A stretch of DNA of 64,000 nucleotides, from contig JAFTXZ010000003.1 of NCBI GenBank assembly GCA_017461385.1, positions 210,392-274,391 on the forward strand. The letters run 5' to 3'. Below are positions 17,119 through 25,860 of this stretch, piece by piece (within the stretch, counting starts at the first letter, position 1; each line of letters begins with the position of its first letter). The DNA is from Clostridia bacterium. GTDB lineage: Bacteria; Bacillota; Clostridia; Oscillospirales; CAG-272. The translations under genes and the position numbers were made by a program. The notes below the pieces were generated by a model. That model saw only the letters and a program-made list of their open reading frames with translations. It did no database searches and had not been told where the DNA came from.

Positions 17119-17331
17119 ATGGAAAAGAAGAATAATATAGGAAAAGCGATAGGTGGATTTTTTGCTTTTTTAGGCATTGTTGCTGCAATTGGTGGAGCTT
17201 GTGCCCTAGCATTAAAGCTACTTAAAAAGCGCCTTAAGTTCTCCGTTGAGTTATTTGAGGACGAGGAAGAGCAAAAGGACCTTGAGAATAAAATCAAAAT
17301 AACACAAAATCCAATAGAGGACGCAGAATAA
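17119..17331 (+). CDS. Small single-pass membrane protein
   Basis: The 70-residue product has one hydrophobic helix (about residues 8-35, glycine/alanine rich), a basic KKRLK stop-transfer segment and an acidic tail (FEDEEEQKD). AAGGGGG lies 8 bases before the ATG, TATACT precedes it near 17083, and a terminator follows at once. These signs support a real gene, but I recognise no family. It runs divergently from ruvX-yqhQ. Confidence 0.7.
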   Translation: MEKKNNIGKAIGGFFAFLGIVAAIGGACALALKLLKKRLKFSVELFEDEEEQKDLENKIKITQNPIEDAE

Positions 17332-17358
17332 AAAAACAGGCTGATGCCTGTTTTTTTA
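17331..17358. terminator. Bidirectional terminator between the small membrane gene and glmS
   Basis: AACAGGC-TGAT-GCCTGTT stem flanked by A and T runs; it overlaps the glmS stop codon. Confidence 0.85.
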
Positions 17359-19170
17359 TTCAACTGTTACGGATTTTGCAAGGTTGCGAGGCTTGTCGAT
17401 ATCACAGCCGCGCAATCTGGCTACGTGATAGGATAGCAATTGCAGGCAGACAAGCTGGTCAAAAAGGCTCTCAATAAAGGAATTTCCCTTTAGGAAAATA
17501 TTAAAATCTCCACACTCCTGTGGGGATTTTTCTGTTTTTGCTAAAAAGCAGACGGTGCTTGCTCCCCTGCTTTTTGTTTCCTTAAGGTTACTTAGCGTCT
17601 TGTCGAAAAGTCGCTTCTCTGTCATAAGGGAAATAACGGGTGTGCCGTTTTCAATTAACGAGATTGTGCCATGCTTAAGCTCCCCTGCCTGATAGGCTTG
17701 AGCGTTGATATAGGAAATCTCCTTCAGCTTAAGAGCCCCCTCCAGACACATAAAGTAATCAAGCCCTCTGCCTATAAAAAAGGCAGAGCTTGCGCCTGAA
17801 AGGCTTTTGGAAAGCTCTAAAAGCTCACCTGCTCCCTTTAACCTTCTTGAAATAGTTGAGCTGCAGCGAAGCATTCCCTCTGTTAATTCTCTTGCCGTTG
17901 CGTCCGTTAGCCTTCCCTTACACGTTCCCATAAAGATAGAGAAAAGATACATAATTGAAAGCTGGGCAGAAAAGCACTTTGTAGTTGCAACGGCTATCTC
18001 TGGCCCTGCGTGAGTATAGATAATACGTGAGCTTTCTCTTGCAATAGAGCTTTCTCTTGCGTTTATCACTGAAATTACCGGACAGCCACATAGCCTTGCG
18101 TATCTTACAGATGCCAGCGTGTCAGCAGTTTCTCCTGATTGTGAAATGGCAATAACTAATGCTCCCTGCATATTTTGTGGGGGAGAGTATCTGTATTCTG
18201 ATGCAACAAAGGCGCTTGCACTGATTTTTGCATGCTCCTCAATGAGCCTTGCGCCAATTAAGCCCACGTTGTAGGCAGAGCCACAGCCAACAATATGAAC
18301 GCATTTGATTCCATCGAATAGCTCCTTGGTGATTCCGTCGCTTGAAAAGTCGGGCAAGCCTCCGTTTATTCTTGGAGAGATGGTTTTCTCAATTGCCTCT
18401 GGTTGTTCGTTAATTTCCTTTAGCATATAGTGGTCGTAGCCACCCTTTTTGCAGGATTCATAGCTAAGGGAGGAGTGGTGCCACACTGGGTCGTATATTC
18501 CGTCATAGGAATAGAAAATTGACTCGCTTGCTCGCAACTCTACCACCTCGCCCTCCTCAAGAAGCGTGTAGGTGTCAGTATAGGGTAAAAGTGCAGTCAG
18601 GTCGGAGGCAAGATGCATACCCGTTTTTCCCTTGCCTACCAATAGAGGACTCTTGTGCCTTAATCCAAACAATCTTCCCTCGTAGCCCTTGAACATAAGT
18701 GCAAAGGCAAAGGAGCCCTTTAGCCTGCTGATTGCCTTGTAAATCGCGACACAGGGATGGGTGCTTCCGTCATAATATTTGTCAAAAAGCGCACAGGCAA
18801 CCTCTGTGTCCGTTTGAGAATTAAAGACTACTCCCTCGCCTTCAAGCTCTTTTTTTAGCTCCTGATAGTTTTCGATAATTCCATTGTGGACAAGAGTAAC
18901 CCTGCCTACACGATGAGGATGGGCGTTTTCTACCGACGGCTCTCCGTGAGTTGCCCATCTTGTATGACCTATTCCACAGGTAAACTCACCGTTTATTCTT
19001 ATTTCGTTAAGTCCCTCGACCCTGCCCTTGACTCTTGCAAGCTGAAAATCTGTTTCTGATACAAGACCTATGCCAGCAGAGTCATAGCCTCTGTATTCGA
19101 GGATTTTTAGACCCTCTATGAGGATTTTTCTTGCATTTTCAGTGCCTGTGTAACCAACTATTCCACACAT
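17356..19170 (-). CDS. glmS: Glutamine--fructose-6-phosphate aminotransferase (isomerizing) GlmS
   Basis: The 604-residue enzyme begins MCGIVGYTG, with catalytic Cys2 of the glutaminase domain and GHTRWATHG (about 71-79). Two SIS domains follow (SQSGETADT, then IGRGLDYFMCLEGALKLKE), and it ends with LAKSVTVE. It makes glucosamine-6-phosphate, the first step to UDP-GlcNAc. It starts one base after the upstream hexapeptide acetyltransferase gene, so glmM, the acetyltransferase and glmS are one unit. No glmS ribozyme fits in that gap. Confidence 0.97.
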   Translation of the reverse strand: MCGIVGYTGTENARKILIEGLKILEYRGYDSAGIGLVSETDFQLARVKGRVEGLNEIRINGEFTCGIGHTRWATHGEPSVENAHPHRVGRVTLVHNGIIENYQELKKELEGEGVVFNSQTDTEVACALFDKYYDGSTHPCVAIYKAISRLKGSFAFALMFKGYEGRLFGLRHKSPLLVGKGKTGMHLASDLTALLPYTDTYTLLEEGEVVELRASESIFYSYDGIYDPVWHHSSLSYESCKKGGYDHYMLKEINEQPEAIEKTISPRINGGLPDFSSDGITKELFDGIKCVHIVGCGSAYNVGLIGARLIEEHAKISASAFVASEYRYSPPQNMQGALVIAISQSGETADTLASVRYARLCGCPVISVINARESSIARESSRIIYTHAGPEIAVATTKCFSAQLSIMYLFSIFMGTCKGRLTDATARELTEGMLRCSSTISRRLKGAGELLELSKSLSGASSAFFIGRGLDYFMCLEGALKLKEISYINAQAYQAGELKHGTISLIENGTPVISLMTEKRLFDKTLSNLKETKSRGASTVCFLAKTEKSPQECGDFNIFLKGNSFIESLFDQLVCLQLLSYHVARLRGCDIDKPRNLAKSVTVE

Positions 19171-19171
19171 A

Positions 19172-19840
19172 CTAGTCCCGTTTCTCCCTTTTTACAATAT
19201 TACCCTCGCCCTTATATATATGATAAGAGGGCACAAGACCTCTTACTGATGACAAGGGGTAAACTACACTATTTTTACCGATTACTGTGCCGGGGTTAAG
19301 AACCGTGCCGCAGCCAATTTCAGCTTTATCTCCAATAAAAGCGCCGATTTTCCTTAATCCTGTGTCTATGTTTTGAAATGATTTTACTGTAATGCTTGAT
19401 TTGTCGCTCTTTAGGTTTGAGGTGATTGCACCTGCGCCCAAATGGGCAAATGCTCCTAAAATAGAGTTGCCCACGTAGTTAAAGTGAGGGGCACAGGCGC
19501 CGTCAAGCATTATAGAGGACTTTATCTCACAGCTGTTTCCAAGACAACTGCCCTTTCCTATAATAACAGAGCCACGAATGAATGCACCGTGCCTTATTTC
19601 AACGCCCTTGTCAATTATTACCGGACCGAAAATCTCTACACTGGGTGCGATTTTTACGTCCCGTGATACCCAAATTCCATTGCCTCTTTTCTCATATTCC
19701 TCGCTGGGCAATAGCTCGCCGAGGCTAAGTATGAAGCTATCAAGGCTCTCAAATATATCCCATGGATAGCGTACGCTTAAAAGTAAATCCTTGGCTATTG
19801 TTTTGTCAAGAGAAAATAGCTCCTCGTATTCTTTAAGCAT
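19172..19840 (-). CDS. Left-handed beta-helix acetyltransferase (GlmU C-terminal-like)
   Basis: The 222-residue protein has an alpha-helical N-terminus (1-50) and then hexapeptide repeats (about 55-215: VIIDKGVEIRHGAFIRGSVI pattern). Its PHFNYVGNSILG and GAGAITSNLK resemble the HxSYVGD and GAG.ITxN motifs in the acetyltransferase half of GlmU. Lying between glmM (8-base overlap) and glmS (1-base gap), it most likely acetylates glucosamine-1-phosphate, the step between GlmM and a uridylyltransferase. No nucleotidyltransferase domain is present. It may instead be a regulatory or uncharacterised sugar acetyltransferase. Confidence 0.78.
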   Translation of the reverse strand: MLKEYEELFSLDKTIAKDLLLSVRYPWDIFESLDSFILSLGELLPSEEYEKRGNGIWVSRDVKIAPSVEIFGPVIIDKGVEIRHGAFIRGSVIIGKGSCLGNSCEIKSSIMLDGACAPHFNYVGNSILGAFAHLGAGAITSNLKSDKSSITVKSFQNIDTGLRKIGAFIGDKAEIGCGTVLNPGTVIGKNSVVYPLSSVRGLVPSYHIYKGEGNIVKREKRD

Positions 19841-21179
19841 TTTTAATTACCTCGCTTATCTGATTTGCGTAAGCTATACATTTTTCCTTGTCTTGCCCTT
19901 CGACCAGGACTCTTACAACTGGCTCCGTGCCACTTTTTCTTACAAGCACACGATAATCTCCTAGGTAGGTGTCTATATACCCTAGGCTTTTATCAGTAAG
20001 ATGCAAATTAAGAGGCTCAAGGCAGGAAAAGTCAAAGGCCTTTCCCTCAAGGCGCACGCTGACACAGACTCTTGGGCAGGGAGAAAAGTCCCTTACGAGA
20101 TATGAAAGGGGGCATTTTTCTGAAATCATTGATTCCATTAGCTTAATGGAGGTTAAAATTCCGTCTCCCGTTGTGGCATATTTTGAAAGTATAATGTGCC
20201 CCGACTCCTCTCCGCCTAGGGAAAGGTCGTTTTTCTGCATACACTCATAAACGTATTTGTCTCCAACCTTGGTAGAAAGGGTGTGAATTCCCTTTTCCTT
20301 TAGAGAATTAGTAAGGGTGGAGCTTGACATAATAGTAGTAACGATTTTATTACCCTTTAGCTCGCCCTGCTTCTTTAATTGATTGGCTAAAATGTATAAA
20401 ATGTAATCTCCGTTTATAATTTGCCCATTCTCATCAACAGCTATGCATCTGTCTGCGTCTCCGTCAAAGGCAAAGCCCACGTCCAGCTTATTTTCAAGAA
20501 CAAAACTGCAAAGGGCATCTATGTGGGTGGAGCCGACGCCCTCGTTTATATTAGTGCCGTTTGGCTCTGCTCCCATTACAAAAACAGATGCGCCAAGTGC
20601 CTCGAAAACCACCCTTGCTATCATAAAGGCGCCACCGTTTGAAAGGTCAAGTCCTACTCTTTTTCCCTTAAAGGAATAGGGAGAGGTGGAAATCAAATAG
20701 CCAATGTATCTGTTTCTGCCAGCAGAATGGTCAAGGATTTTTCCAAGCTCCTTGCCACTTAAGGCAGGCAGACACACGTCGCTATCCAGAAACTCCTCGA
20801 TTTTTGAGGTAAGCTCCTCGTCGATTTTTTCACCCCTTGAGTTGAGTATTTTTATTCCGTTATCATAATAAGGGTTGTGGCTGGCAGATATCATAATGCC
20901 TAAATCAAAGGCTTCACTGCTACACACAAAGGATACGCTTGGAGTAGTTGTTACGTGTAGCATATATGCATCAGCACCAAACGAGGCAAGTCCTGAGGCT
21001 AATGCATATTCAAGCATATAGCTACTGCGTCTTGTGTCCTTGCCAATTACAACTCGTGGCGAGGGTGAGGTCTTTTTTAAGTAATGAGCTAAAAAGCTTC
21101 CGATTGAAAAGGCGTGAAGGGCGCTTAGCTCAACGCCTGCAAGTCCCCTAAAGCCATCAGTACCAAAATATTTTCCCAC
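19833..21179 (-). CDS. glmM: Phosphoglucosamine mutase GlmM
   Basis: The 448-residue mutase has the N-terminal GKYFGTDGFRG, the phosphoserine loop ISASHNP, the metal loop DGDADRC and the phosphate-binding RKSGTEPVVRV near the end. It interconverts glucosamine-6-phosphate and glucosamine-1-phosphate. I take the GTG at 21179, because AAGGAG lies 7 bases upstream and the family usually begins MGKYFGTDG. An in-frame TTG at 21200 lies upstream of that site. It heads the glmM-acetyltransferase-glmS operon. Confidence 0.95.
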   Translation of the reverse strand: MGKYFGTDGFRGLAGVELSALHAFSIGSFLAHYLKKTSPSPRVVIGKDTRRSSYMLEYALASGLASFGADAYMLHVTTTPSVSFVCSSEAFDLGIMISASHNPYYDNGIKILNSRGEKIDEELTSKIEEFLDSDVCLPALSGKELGKILDHSAGRNRYIGYLISTSPYSFKGKRVGLDLSNGGAFMIARVVFEALGASVFVMGAEPNGTNINEGVGSTHIDALCSFVLENKLDVGFAFDGDADRCIAVDENGQIINGDYILYILANQLKKQGELKGNKIVTTIMSSSTLTNSLKEKGIHTLSTKVGDKYVYECMQKNDLSLGGEESGHIILSKYATTGDGILTSIKLMESMISEKCPLSYLVRDFSPCPRVCVSVRLEGKAFDFSCLEPLNLHLTDKSLGYIDTYLGDYRVLVRKSGTEPVVRVLVEGQDKEKCIAYANQISEVIKNA

Positions 21180-21230
21180 AAAAGGCTCCTTTACAAACAA
21201 AATTCCTACCCTTTAGTATATGCACATAAC

Positions 21231-21264
21231 AAAAAAATCGTCAGGAAATAAATCCCGACGATTT
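21231..21264 (-). terminator. Terminator of the unknown membrane gene 21273-22466
   Basis: AAATCGTC and GACGATTT close a stem with an inner GGGA/TTCC pair and a seven-T run on the minus strand. Confidence 0.85.
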
Positions 21265-21272
21265 ATATTCAA

Positions 21273-22466
21273 TTACAGAAAAATAAACATAATAATAGAA
21301 GCAGTTGCCACGATTACACTAAGACATAGAAAGAATATCTTTAACACTGTACGATTTTGAAAAGAATTAAACTTAAGTGCTTTTTCAACGGTTGAATTTT
21401 TTAAGTATTCAAGATCCCACTTGTGATCCATAAGGGCATTTGAAAGCCAACATATTGAAGTGATTGTTAAACCAAAGCAAACGACGGCAATTGGGATAAA
21501 AAGATAGTGGTTTGCAGGAAATTCGCCTGTATTATCATAAATTTGCTCGTCAATAACAAGCAAGCGAATCATTGCAAAGGCGAAGCCGACAGCAAATAAA
21601 ATTGTAGAGGGAATAAGGGTTTTCAAAGTAAAGGATCTACAAGCAAGCACCTTCTTTTTAGAATCCGCTATACCTTTTAGTGCTTCCTTGCTAACTGGAA
21701 ATTCAGGCTTTGGAAAATCAGAAGAGTCCAAAAGAAAGGATGGGTCGAAATAGTAGGAATAATTCTTGCCCTTGAAATTAACAGAAAGCTTATACACATA
21801 AAAGGCATAGCGAGTAATTTTTTCGAACTCGCCATTTGGTATATATGCTTTTTTGAAGCTGTATCCATTCAAATTCCAACCAATATCTCGTTGCTCCTTA
21901 GCCACCCTTCTTGAAAGAATATGGGCGTCTGTCTTACAAAAAGGAGCAGTAATCATTAAATCCAAAAGCTTATTTGTAACATAGCTGTCACTGTCTGGAC
22001 AATAGTCTTCAAAGCCGGCAGGACGCTTCTTTGAGAAACTGTAACTGTCTTCTAAATGTGAGTAATTGTATGATGATAATTTGTAATCACCATTCTCACA
22101 CTTGACAACGATTCTCTTTTTTTCAAATTTATCACTCTCTGTTCTGGAATAACTCAAATGCTCGGTGGCAGTTTTTCGTTCAAGCTCGTATTCGGTTGAA
22201 TAAAATGCACCTGTTTTTTCTTTTATAGCGTAGCCGGTTGTTACAGTGCAATCCACTGACGAACTCCAGCCGATTGATACGTTCACAGAATATTTCAAGG
22301 CGTATGCGGTGTAAAATATTTTTTCGGCTTTGATGTTCGAGGGATTTTCCAAGAGGGAGAGAAACTCGGGATCTATGGCATCCTTACTGTCAAGTAGTGC
22401 TTTGCGATAATTTTCCGCAAGCTTTTCTGGATTGTCAAAGCTGCCATCATAGTAATATGTATTCAT
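21273..22466 (-). CDS. Unknown protein with two C-terminal membrane helices
   Basis: The 397-residue protein has a soluble polar N-terminal part (about 1-285; rich in Tyr, Ser, Lys) and two hydrophobic helices near 293-312 and 330-355, with a third at the C-terminal end (375-397). I recognise no family. The start at 22466 has AAGGAGA before it; an upstream in-frame Met does not. It is monocistronic, with an ideal promoter and its own terminator, and runs divergently from an XRE-type regulator that may control it. Confidence 0.75.
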   Translation of the reverse strand: MNTYYYDGSFDNPEKLAENYRKALLDSKDAIDPEFLSLLENPSNIKAEKIFYTAYALKYSVNVSIGWSSSVDCTVTTGYAIKEKTGAFYSTEYELERKTATEHLSYSRTESDKFEKKRIVVKCENGDYKLSSYNYSHLEDSYSFSKKRPAGFEDYCPDSDSYVTNKLLDLMITAPFCKTDAHILSRRVAKEQRDIGWNLNGYSFKKAYIPNGEFEKITRYAFYVYKLSVNFKGKNYSYYFDPSFLLDSSDFPKPEFPVSKEALKGIADSKKKVLACRSFTLKTLIPSTILFAVGFAFAMIRLLVIDEQIYDNTGEFPANHYLFIPIAVVCFGLTITSICWLSNALMDHKWDLEYLKNSTVEKALKFNSFQNRTVLKIFFLCLSVIVATASIIMFIFL

Positions 22467-22495
22467 AAAAGTCTCCTTTTCCAAAAAGTAAAGCA

Positions 22496-22566
22496 ATTAT
22501 ATCACATTTGTGTAGCAAAGTCAACACTTATCAAAACTATTATAGTTCACTTATGTGTAGTATAAT
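22496..22566. promoter_or_regulatory. Divergent promoters for the membrane gene (minus) and XRE gene (plus)
   Basis: Minus: TTGACT (22519-22524), 17 bases, TATAAT (22496-22501). Plus: TATAAT at 22561-22566 with a weak -35. Only 57 bases separate the -10 elements, so the XRE regulator could act on both. Confidence 0.7.
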
Positions 22567-22598
22567 AAAAGAAATAAAGAAAAAAAGAGAGGTATAAA

Positions 22599-22904
22599 AT
22601 GGATTGCTTAGCGAGAATACGTGAGCTACTAGTCGAAAGAGGAATGTCAATGTATCAGCTATCTAAAAAGGCGGGAATCCCCCAATCCACCTTGTCAAAC
22701 CTTTTTATAAGATATAATGCACCAACCATACCTACTCTTGAAAAGATATGCGAAGCTCTTGGAATAACTATGTCGGAATTTTTCAAAAGAGATGAGGACG
22801 ACAACGGGAATGACGAAAAAAAGCTTATTTCTGAATATCACAAGCTTTCACAGGAATCTAGACTACAGCTAATTGCATTGCTTGAATCAATAAATAAAAA
22901 ATGA
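22599..22904 (+). CDS. XRE-family transcriptional regulator
   Basis: The 101-residue protein has an N-terminal helix-turn-helix of Cro/CI type (residues 5-65: MSMYQLSKKAGIPQSTLSNL is the recognition region). It has an acidic hinge (DEDDNGNDEKK) and a short helix that may dimerise. It is divergent from the unknown membrane protein gene. AGAGAGG precedes the ATG, and a terminator shared with the converging Gfo/Idh gene follows. Confidence 0.85.
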   Translation: MDCLARIRELLVERGMSMYQLSKKAGIPQSTLSNLFIRYNAPTIPTLEKICEALGITMSEFFKRDEDDNGNDEKKLISEYHKLSQESRLQLIALLESINKK

Positions 22905-22926
22905 GCAGATAAAATCTGCTCATTTT
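22899..22926. terminator. Bidirectional terminator
   Basis: ATGAGCAGA-TAAAA-TCTGCTCAT stem with A and T runs between converging genes. Confidence 0.85.
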
Positions 22927-22927
22927 C

Positions 22928-24166
22928 TTATTCTTCAACGTAGTCGTTAAACTTAAGCACGTCAACTGGCTCTCTTTCTAGCCATTTGCCTCTTGTGAAG
23001 TCTGGAATTTGCATTGGCTTTCCACCCTCGGCAATTGATTCCTCGGAAAGGGCTGTGATAACCATCCAGGAGGCTGCGTCGTAAACGTCGATTAGCATTT
23101 CCTCGCCACTCTTTAGTCTGTCAACAAATTCGCGAAGCTCAACGTAGTCCATGCCACCATGACCTGCGTCTAATTGCTCTTGAGTAATGGACTTCCAAGC
23201 GTCCGGAAGCATGCTCTTATATTTTTCAGCACTGTTCTTGTACTTTTCAATATATTCAACGCTTGACCAATATTCAGGCTGACCGTCAAAATATACGCTA
23301 TTGGAAATCTGCTCATACATGCCCTTAGTGCCTCTTACTGTAAACTCTCTGTTGTAGGAGCGAGGGAGTGAGGTGTCAAGCTTGAGCATCATAGTCTCAC
23401 CGTTTGCGCACTTAATAAGGGTATGCACCACGTCGCCCTGCTTAAAGTCGGCACCGATTAGCTCTGGGTTGATTGTATCACGTCTGTCCTCAACGTATTG
23501 CTCCATACCGAAGGAATCAGATGCGATTGAGGTCATATAAAGCATACGGTTTCCTCTGTTGATATTGAGAAGCTTTGCCATAGGACCAAGCTCGTGAGTT
23601 GGGTAGTTTTCGCAGTTGCGGTTTAGATAGTTTCTTAGACGGTAGTGGCGATTTTCCTTACCCTCTGTAACCTCCTTGCGTAGGTCGTGAGAATAGGAGC
23701 CTGATGCGTGAACGATTCTACCAAAATCACCACGTCTTGCAATAGCAGTAGCCAAAAGCTCATCTCTGTTGTAGCAACAATTCTCAAGGAACATAAAAGG
23801 AACGTGCGTTCTTTCCCAGGTGTCAACCAGCTTCCAGCAGTCCTCAACTGAATAAGCGCCGCCAACCTCAAGGGCGACTGCCTTTCCAGCCTCCATAGCC
23901 TCAACTGCAATAGGAATATGTAGCTCCCAGTCTGTAGCGATAAAAACTGCGTCACAAATATCTGAATTTAATATTTCCTTGTAATCAAGGGTTGCAAGAG
24001 GAGTGTTCCCCTTTTTTTCAATTACTCTTTTTTGAGCATTGTCGCGTCTATCCTCGTATTTATCGCAAACGGCAGTGATTTCAACGTCATCAAAGCCTAG
24101 CAAAATATCTGTCATTCCATAGCTACGACAGCCGTAGCCAATAATACCAATTCTAACCTTATCCAT
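22928..24166 (-). CDS. Gfo/Idh/MocA-family oxidoreductase, GH109-like
   Basis: The 412-residue protein begins RIGIIGYGCRSYG, a Rossmann dinucleotide fold, and has EVGGAYSVEDCWKLVDT. Its LENCCYNRDELLATAIARRG is close in form to the motif of GH109 alpha-N-acetylgalactosaminidases, which use NAD(H) in an oxidise-eliminate-reduce cycle. The long insertion after 300 also fits that branch. The substrate is probably a sugar or glycoside; oxidoreductase versus glycosidase cannot be settled here. It is a single-gene unit with an ideal promoter. No signal peptide is seen. Confidence 0.82.
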   Translation of the reverse strand: MDKVRIGIIGYGCRSYGMTDILLGFDDVEITAVCDKYEDRRDNAQKRVIEKKGNTPLATLDYKEILNSDICDAVFIATDWELHIPIAVEAMEAGKAVALEVGGAYSVEDCWKLVDTWERTHVPFMFLENCCYNRDELLATAIARRGDFGRIVHASGSYSHDLRKEVTEGKENRHYRLRNYLNRNCENYPTHELGPMAKLLNINRGNRMLYMTSIASDSFGMEQYVEDRRDTINPELIGADFKQGDVVHTLIKCANGETMMLKLDTSLPRSYNREFTVRGTKGMYEQISNSVYFDGQPEYWSSVEYIEKYKNSAEKYKSMLPDAWKSITQEQLDAGHGGMDYVELREFVDRLKSGEEMLIDVYDAASWMVITALSEESIAEGGKPMQIPDFTRGKWLEREPVDVLKFNDYVEE

Positions 24167-24199
24167 ATAAAAGTCCTTTCAAATAATAGCCTTGCTTGT

Positions 24200-24228
24200 A
24201 TTTTAACATTATAAAAAAGCAAAGTCAA
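24200..24228 (-). promoter_or_regulatory. Promoter of the Gfo/Idh/MocA gene
   Basis: TTGACT (24223-24228), 17-base spacer, TAAAAT (24200-24205) on the minus strand. Confidence 0.75.
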
Positions 24229-24270
24229 TACAATTTGCAATTATTGCCTTTAGAAAATTTAATACTTTTC

Positions 24271-24299
24271 TTGACAAGGAGTGAATATAATGATAAAAT
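24271..24299 (+). promoter_or_regulatory. Promoter of the small lipoprotein gene (and prmC)
   Basis: TTGACA (24271-24276), 17 bases, TAAAAT (24294-24299). Confidence 0.8.
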
Positions 24300-24327
24300 G
24301 AAATAAACAACTAAGGAGGCTGAGGAA

Positions 24328-24561
24328 ATGAAAGGCTTAACAAGAATACTTGCATCAATTTTAATATCTCTATTTGTCGCTTTTTCTCTTTGCTCCTGCG
24401 ACATTAAGGGTACGGTAGACCAATACTCTCAAAATCTTTACGATATGATTATGTCTAATCAGGAATTTCTCAAGGAGGACGAGCAATTTAAGGAGCAAGA
24501 GTCTCAAGAGGAGAAAGAACAAGAGGACGACACAGAGCTTATTCCAGACGAAAACGCATAA
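24328..24561 (+). CDS. Small acidic lipoprotein
   Basis: The 77-residue product has a basic start (MKGLTR), a hydrophobic stretch and a lipobox FSLCSC with the acylated Cys at about residue 24. A polar tail very rich in Glu/Asp/Gln (EEKEQEDD) follows. AAGGAGG lies before the ATG, and promoter and terminator are clear. No family is recognised. It precedes prmC, which has no separate promoter that I can see, so read-through past the intervening hairpin probably feeds prmC. Confidence 0.75.
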   Translation: MKGLTRILASILISLFVAFSLCSCDIKGTVDQYSQNLYDMIMSNQEFLKEDEQFKEQESQEEKEQEDDTELIPDENA

Positions 24562-24563
24562 AC

Positions 24564-24589
24564 AAAGGGGCTTGCAAAAGCCCTTTTTT
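24564..24589 (+). terminator. Hairpin between the lipoprotein gene and prmC
   Basis: GGGCTT-GCAA-AAGCCC stem followed by six T. It lies only 10 bases before the prmC start, so it may act as an attenuator. Confidence 0.75.
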
Positions 24590-24599
24590 AGGAGCAAAA

Positions 24600-25421
24600 A
24601 TGAAATATAGTGAGTTAATAAAAAGGCTTTCCAAAATTAGCGACGAGCCAAAGAGCGAGGCGCGCTTCATTTTAGAAAGATGCTTTTCCATATCCCCTAG
24701 CCAAATACCGATTTTGGGAGACAGGGAGCTTGAGGATTCAGTGCTTGAGCAAATACTTGTAAGGCGAGAGGGACACGTTCCTCTCCAATATATTTTTGGC
24801 AAGTGGGAGTTTATGGGAAATGAGTTCTGCGTGAACGAAAATTGTTTAATTCCAAGGGCTGATACGGAGCTTTTAGTGGAAAATGCACTGGATTTTGTAA
24901 AAAAAGGCGACAGAGTGGCTGACTTTTGCACAGGAAGCGGCTGTATTGGCTTAAGCATTTTGCTACACTCCCCCCTTGAAAAAATAAGCTTAGTTGATAT
25001 TTCCGAGGGAGCAATTGACGTAGCTATTAAAAATGCAAGGCACCACGGACTATTTGATAGGTGCACCTTTATTTTAAGTGATATAAGAAAGCTTCCGAGA
25101 AACGAAAAATACGACCTTATTTTATCAAATCCACCCTATATACCTACAAGGGATTTAGACACACTTTCAGAAGAGGTTCAAAGGGAGCCTCGCTTAGCGC
25201 TTGACGGAGGAGAAAACGGGCTTGATATAATCAGCTTTTTAATTGGAGACGGGCTTGAGCTACTTAAGCCACAGGGTAAAATGCTAATTGAGTTTGGCTA
25301 CGACCAGGGTGAAATTATGGACACGCTCTTAGGAAAAATCAAGGCTGATGGTAAAATTGCCTCCTACAAAATTAAGCAGGATTACGGTGGAAATCCCCGT
25401 CTTGCAATAATAGAAAAATAA
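24600..25421 (+). CDS. prmC: Peptide chain release factor N(5)-glutamine methyltransferase PrmC
   Basis: The 273-residue protein has the helical N-terminal domain with PLQYIFGKWEFMG, the SAM motif DFCTGSGCIGLS (about 103-114) and the catalytic NPPYIP (about 180-185). PrmC methylates the Gln of the GGQ motif in RF1 and RF2. TAGGAGC precedes the ATG at a rather close spacing. In many Firmicutes prmC follows prfA; here it does not, and its neighbours are unrelated lipoprotein genes. Confidence 0.95.
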   Translation: MKYSELIKRLSKISDEPKSEARFILERCFSISPSQIPILGDRELEDSVLEQILVRREGHVPLQYIFGKWEFMGNEFCVNENCLIPRADTELLVENALDFVKKGDRVADFCTGSGCIGLSILLHSPLEKISLVDISEGAIDVAIKNARHHGLFDRCTFILSDIRKLPRNEKYDLILSNPPYIPTRDLDTLSEEVQREPRLALDGGENGLDIISFLIGDGLELLKPQGKMLIEFGYDQGEIMDTLLGKIKADGKIASYKIKQDYGGNPRLAIIEK

Positions 25422-25451
25422 AAAAAGACGCGAAGCCTCGCGTCTTTTTTT
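25421..25451. terminator. Bidirectional terminator between prmC and a lipoprotein gene
   Basis: GACGCGA-AGCC-TCGCGTC stem with six A before and seven T after. Confidence 0.9.
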
Positions 25452-25452
25452 G

Positions 25453-25845
25453 TTAAAACGAAATTCCTTCAATTTCTGGGGCGCTTCCGTAAGCTACAAT
25501 ACAGCCGTTTTGTACGTGATACTCACCCATAACCTCTGCATAGCGGAACATACTGGAGGCGTCGCTTTCTAGCTCAAATTCATACAGATAAGCCCACTTA
25601 AGGCTTCCGTTGTTTTGAGATTTTACACAGTGATTGACTCTTAGAATTTTACCCTCGAGTGTGAAATATTGCGACGTTGCAATGTTTGAGGTTATATTAT
25701 TTATTTGCTCCTGATTGTATTCCATTGACTCAAGTCCACAGCTCTTTAGATGAGAAACTGCCCTGTCAAAGGGTGTGCTTCCACAGGAGAAAAGGCACAA
25801 GAGGCTCATTACCAATGCAAGAGTAATGCATAAAAATTTTTTCAT
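25453..25845 (-). CDS. Lipoprotein of unknown function
   Basis: The 130-residue product has a signal peptide ending LCLFSCGS, giving an acylated Cys near residue 21. The mature part of about 110 residues ends in beta-rich sequence (EYHVQNGCIVAYG). No family is recognised. It starts 15 bases after the EEP phosphodiesterase gene, with GAGGTG upstream, so it is the last gene of that operon. Confidence 0.75.
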   Translation of the reverse strand: MKKFLCITLALVMSLLCLFSCGSTPFDRAVSHLKSCGLESMEYNQEQINNITSNIATSQYFTLEGKILRVNHCVKSQNNGSLKWAYLYEFELESDASSMFRYAEVMGEYHVQNGCIVAYGSAPEIEGISF

Positions 25846-25860
25846 TTTATCACCTCGATG

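Noticed and set aside
19171..19171. glmS ribozyme upstream of glmS
   Set aside because: Only one base separates glmS from the previous gene, and no glmS ribozyme core is visible.
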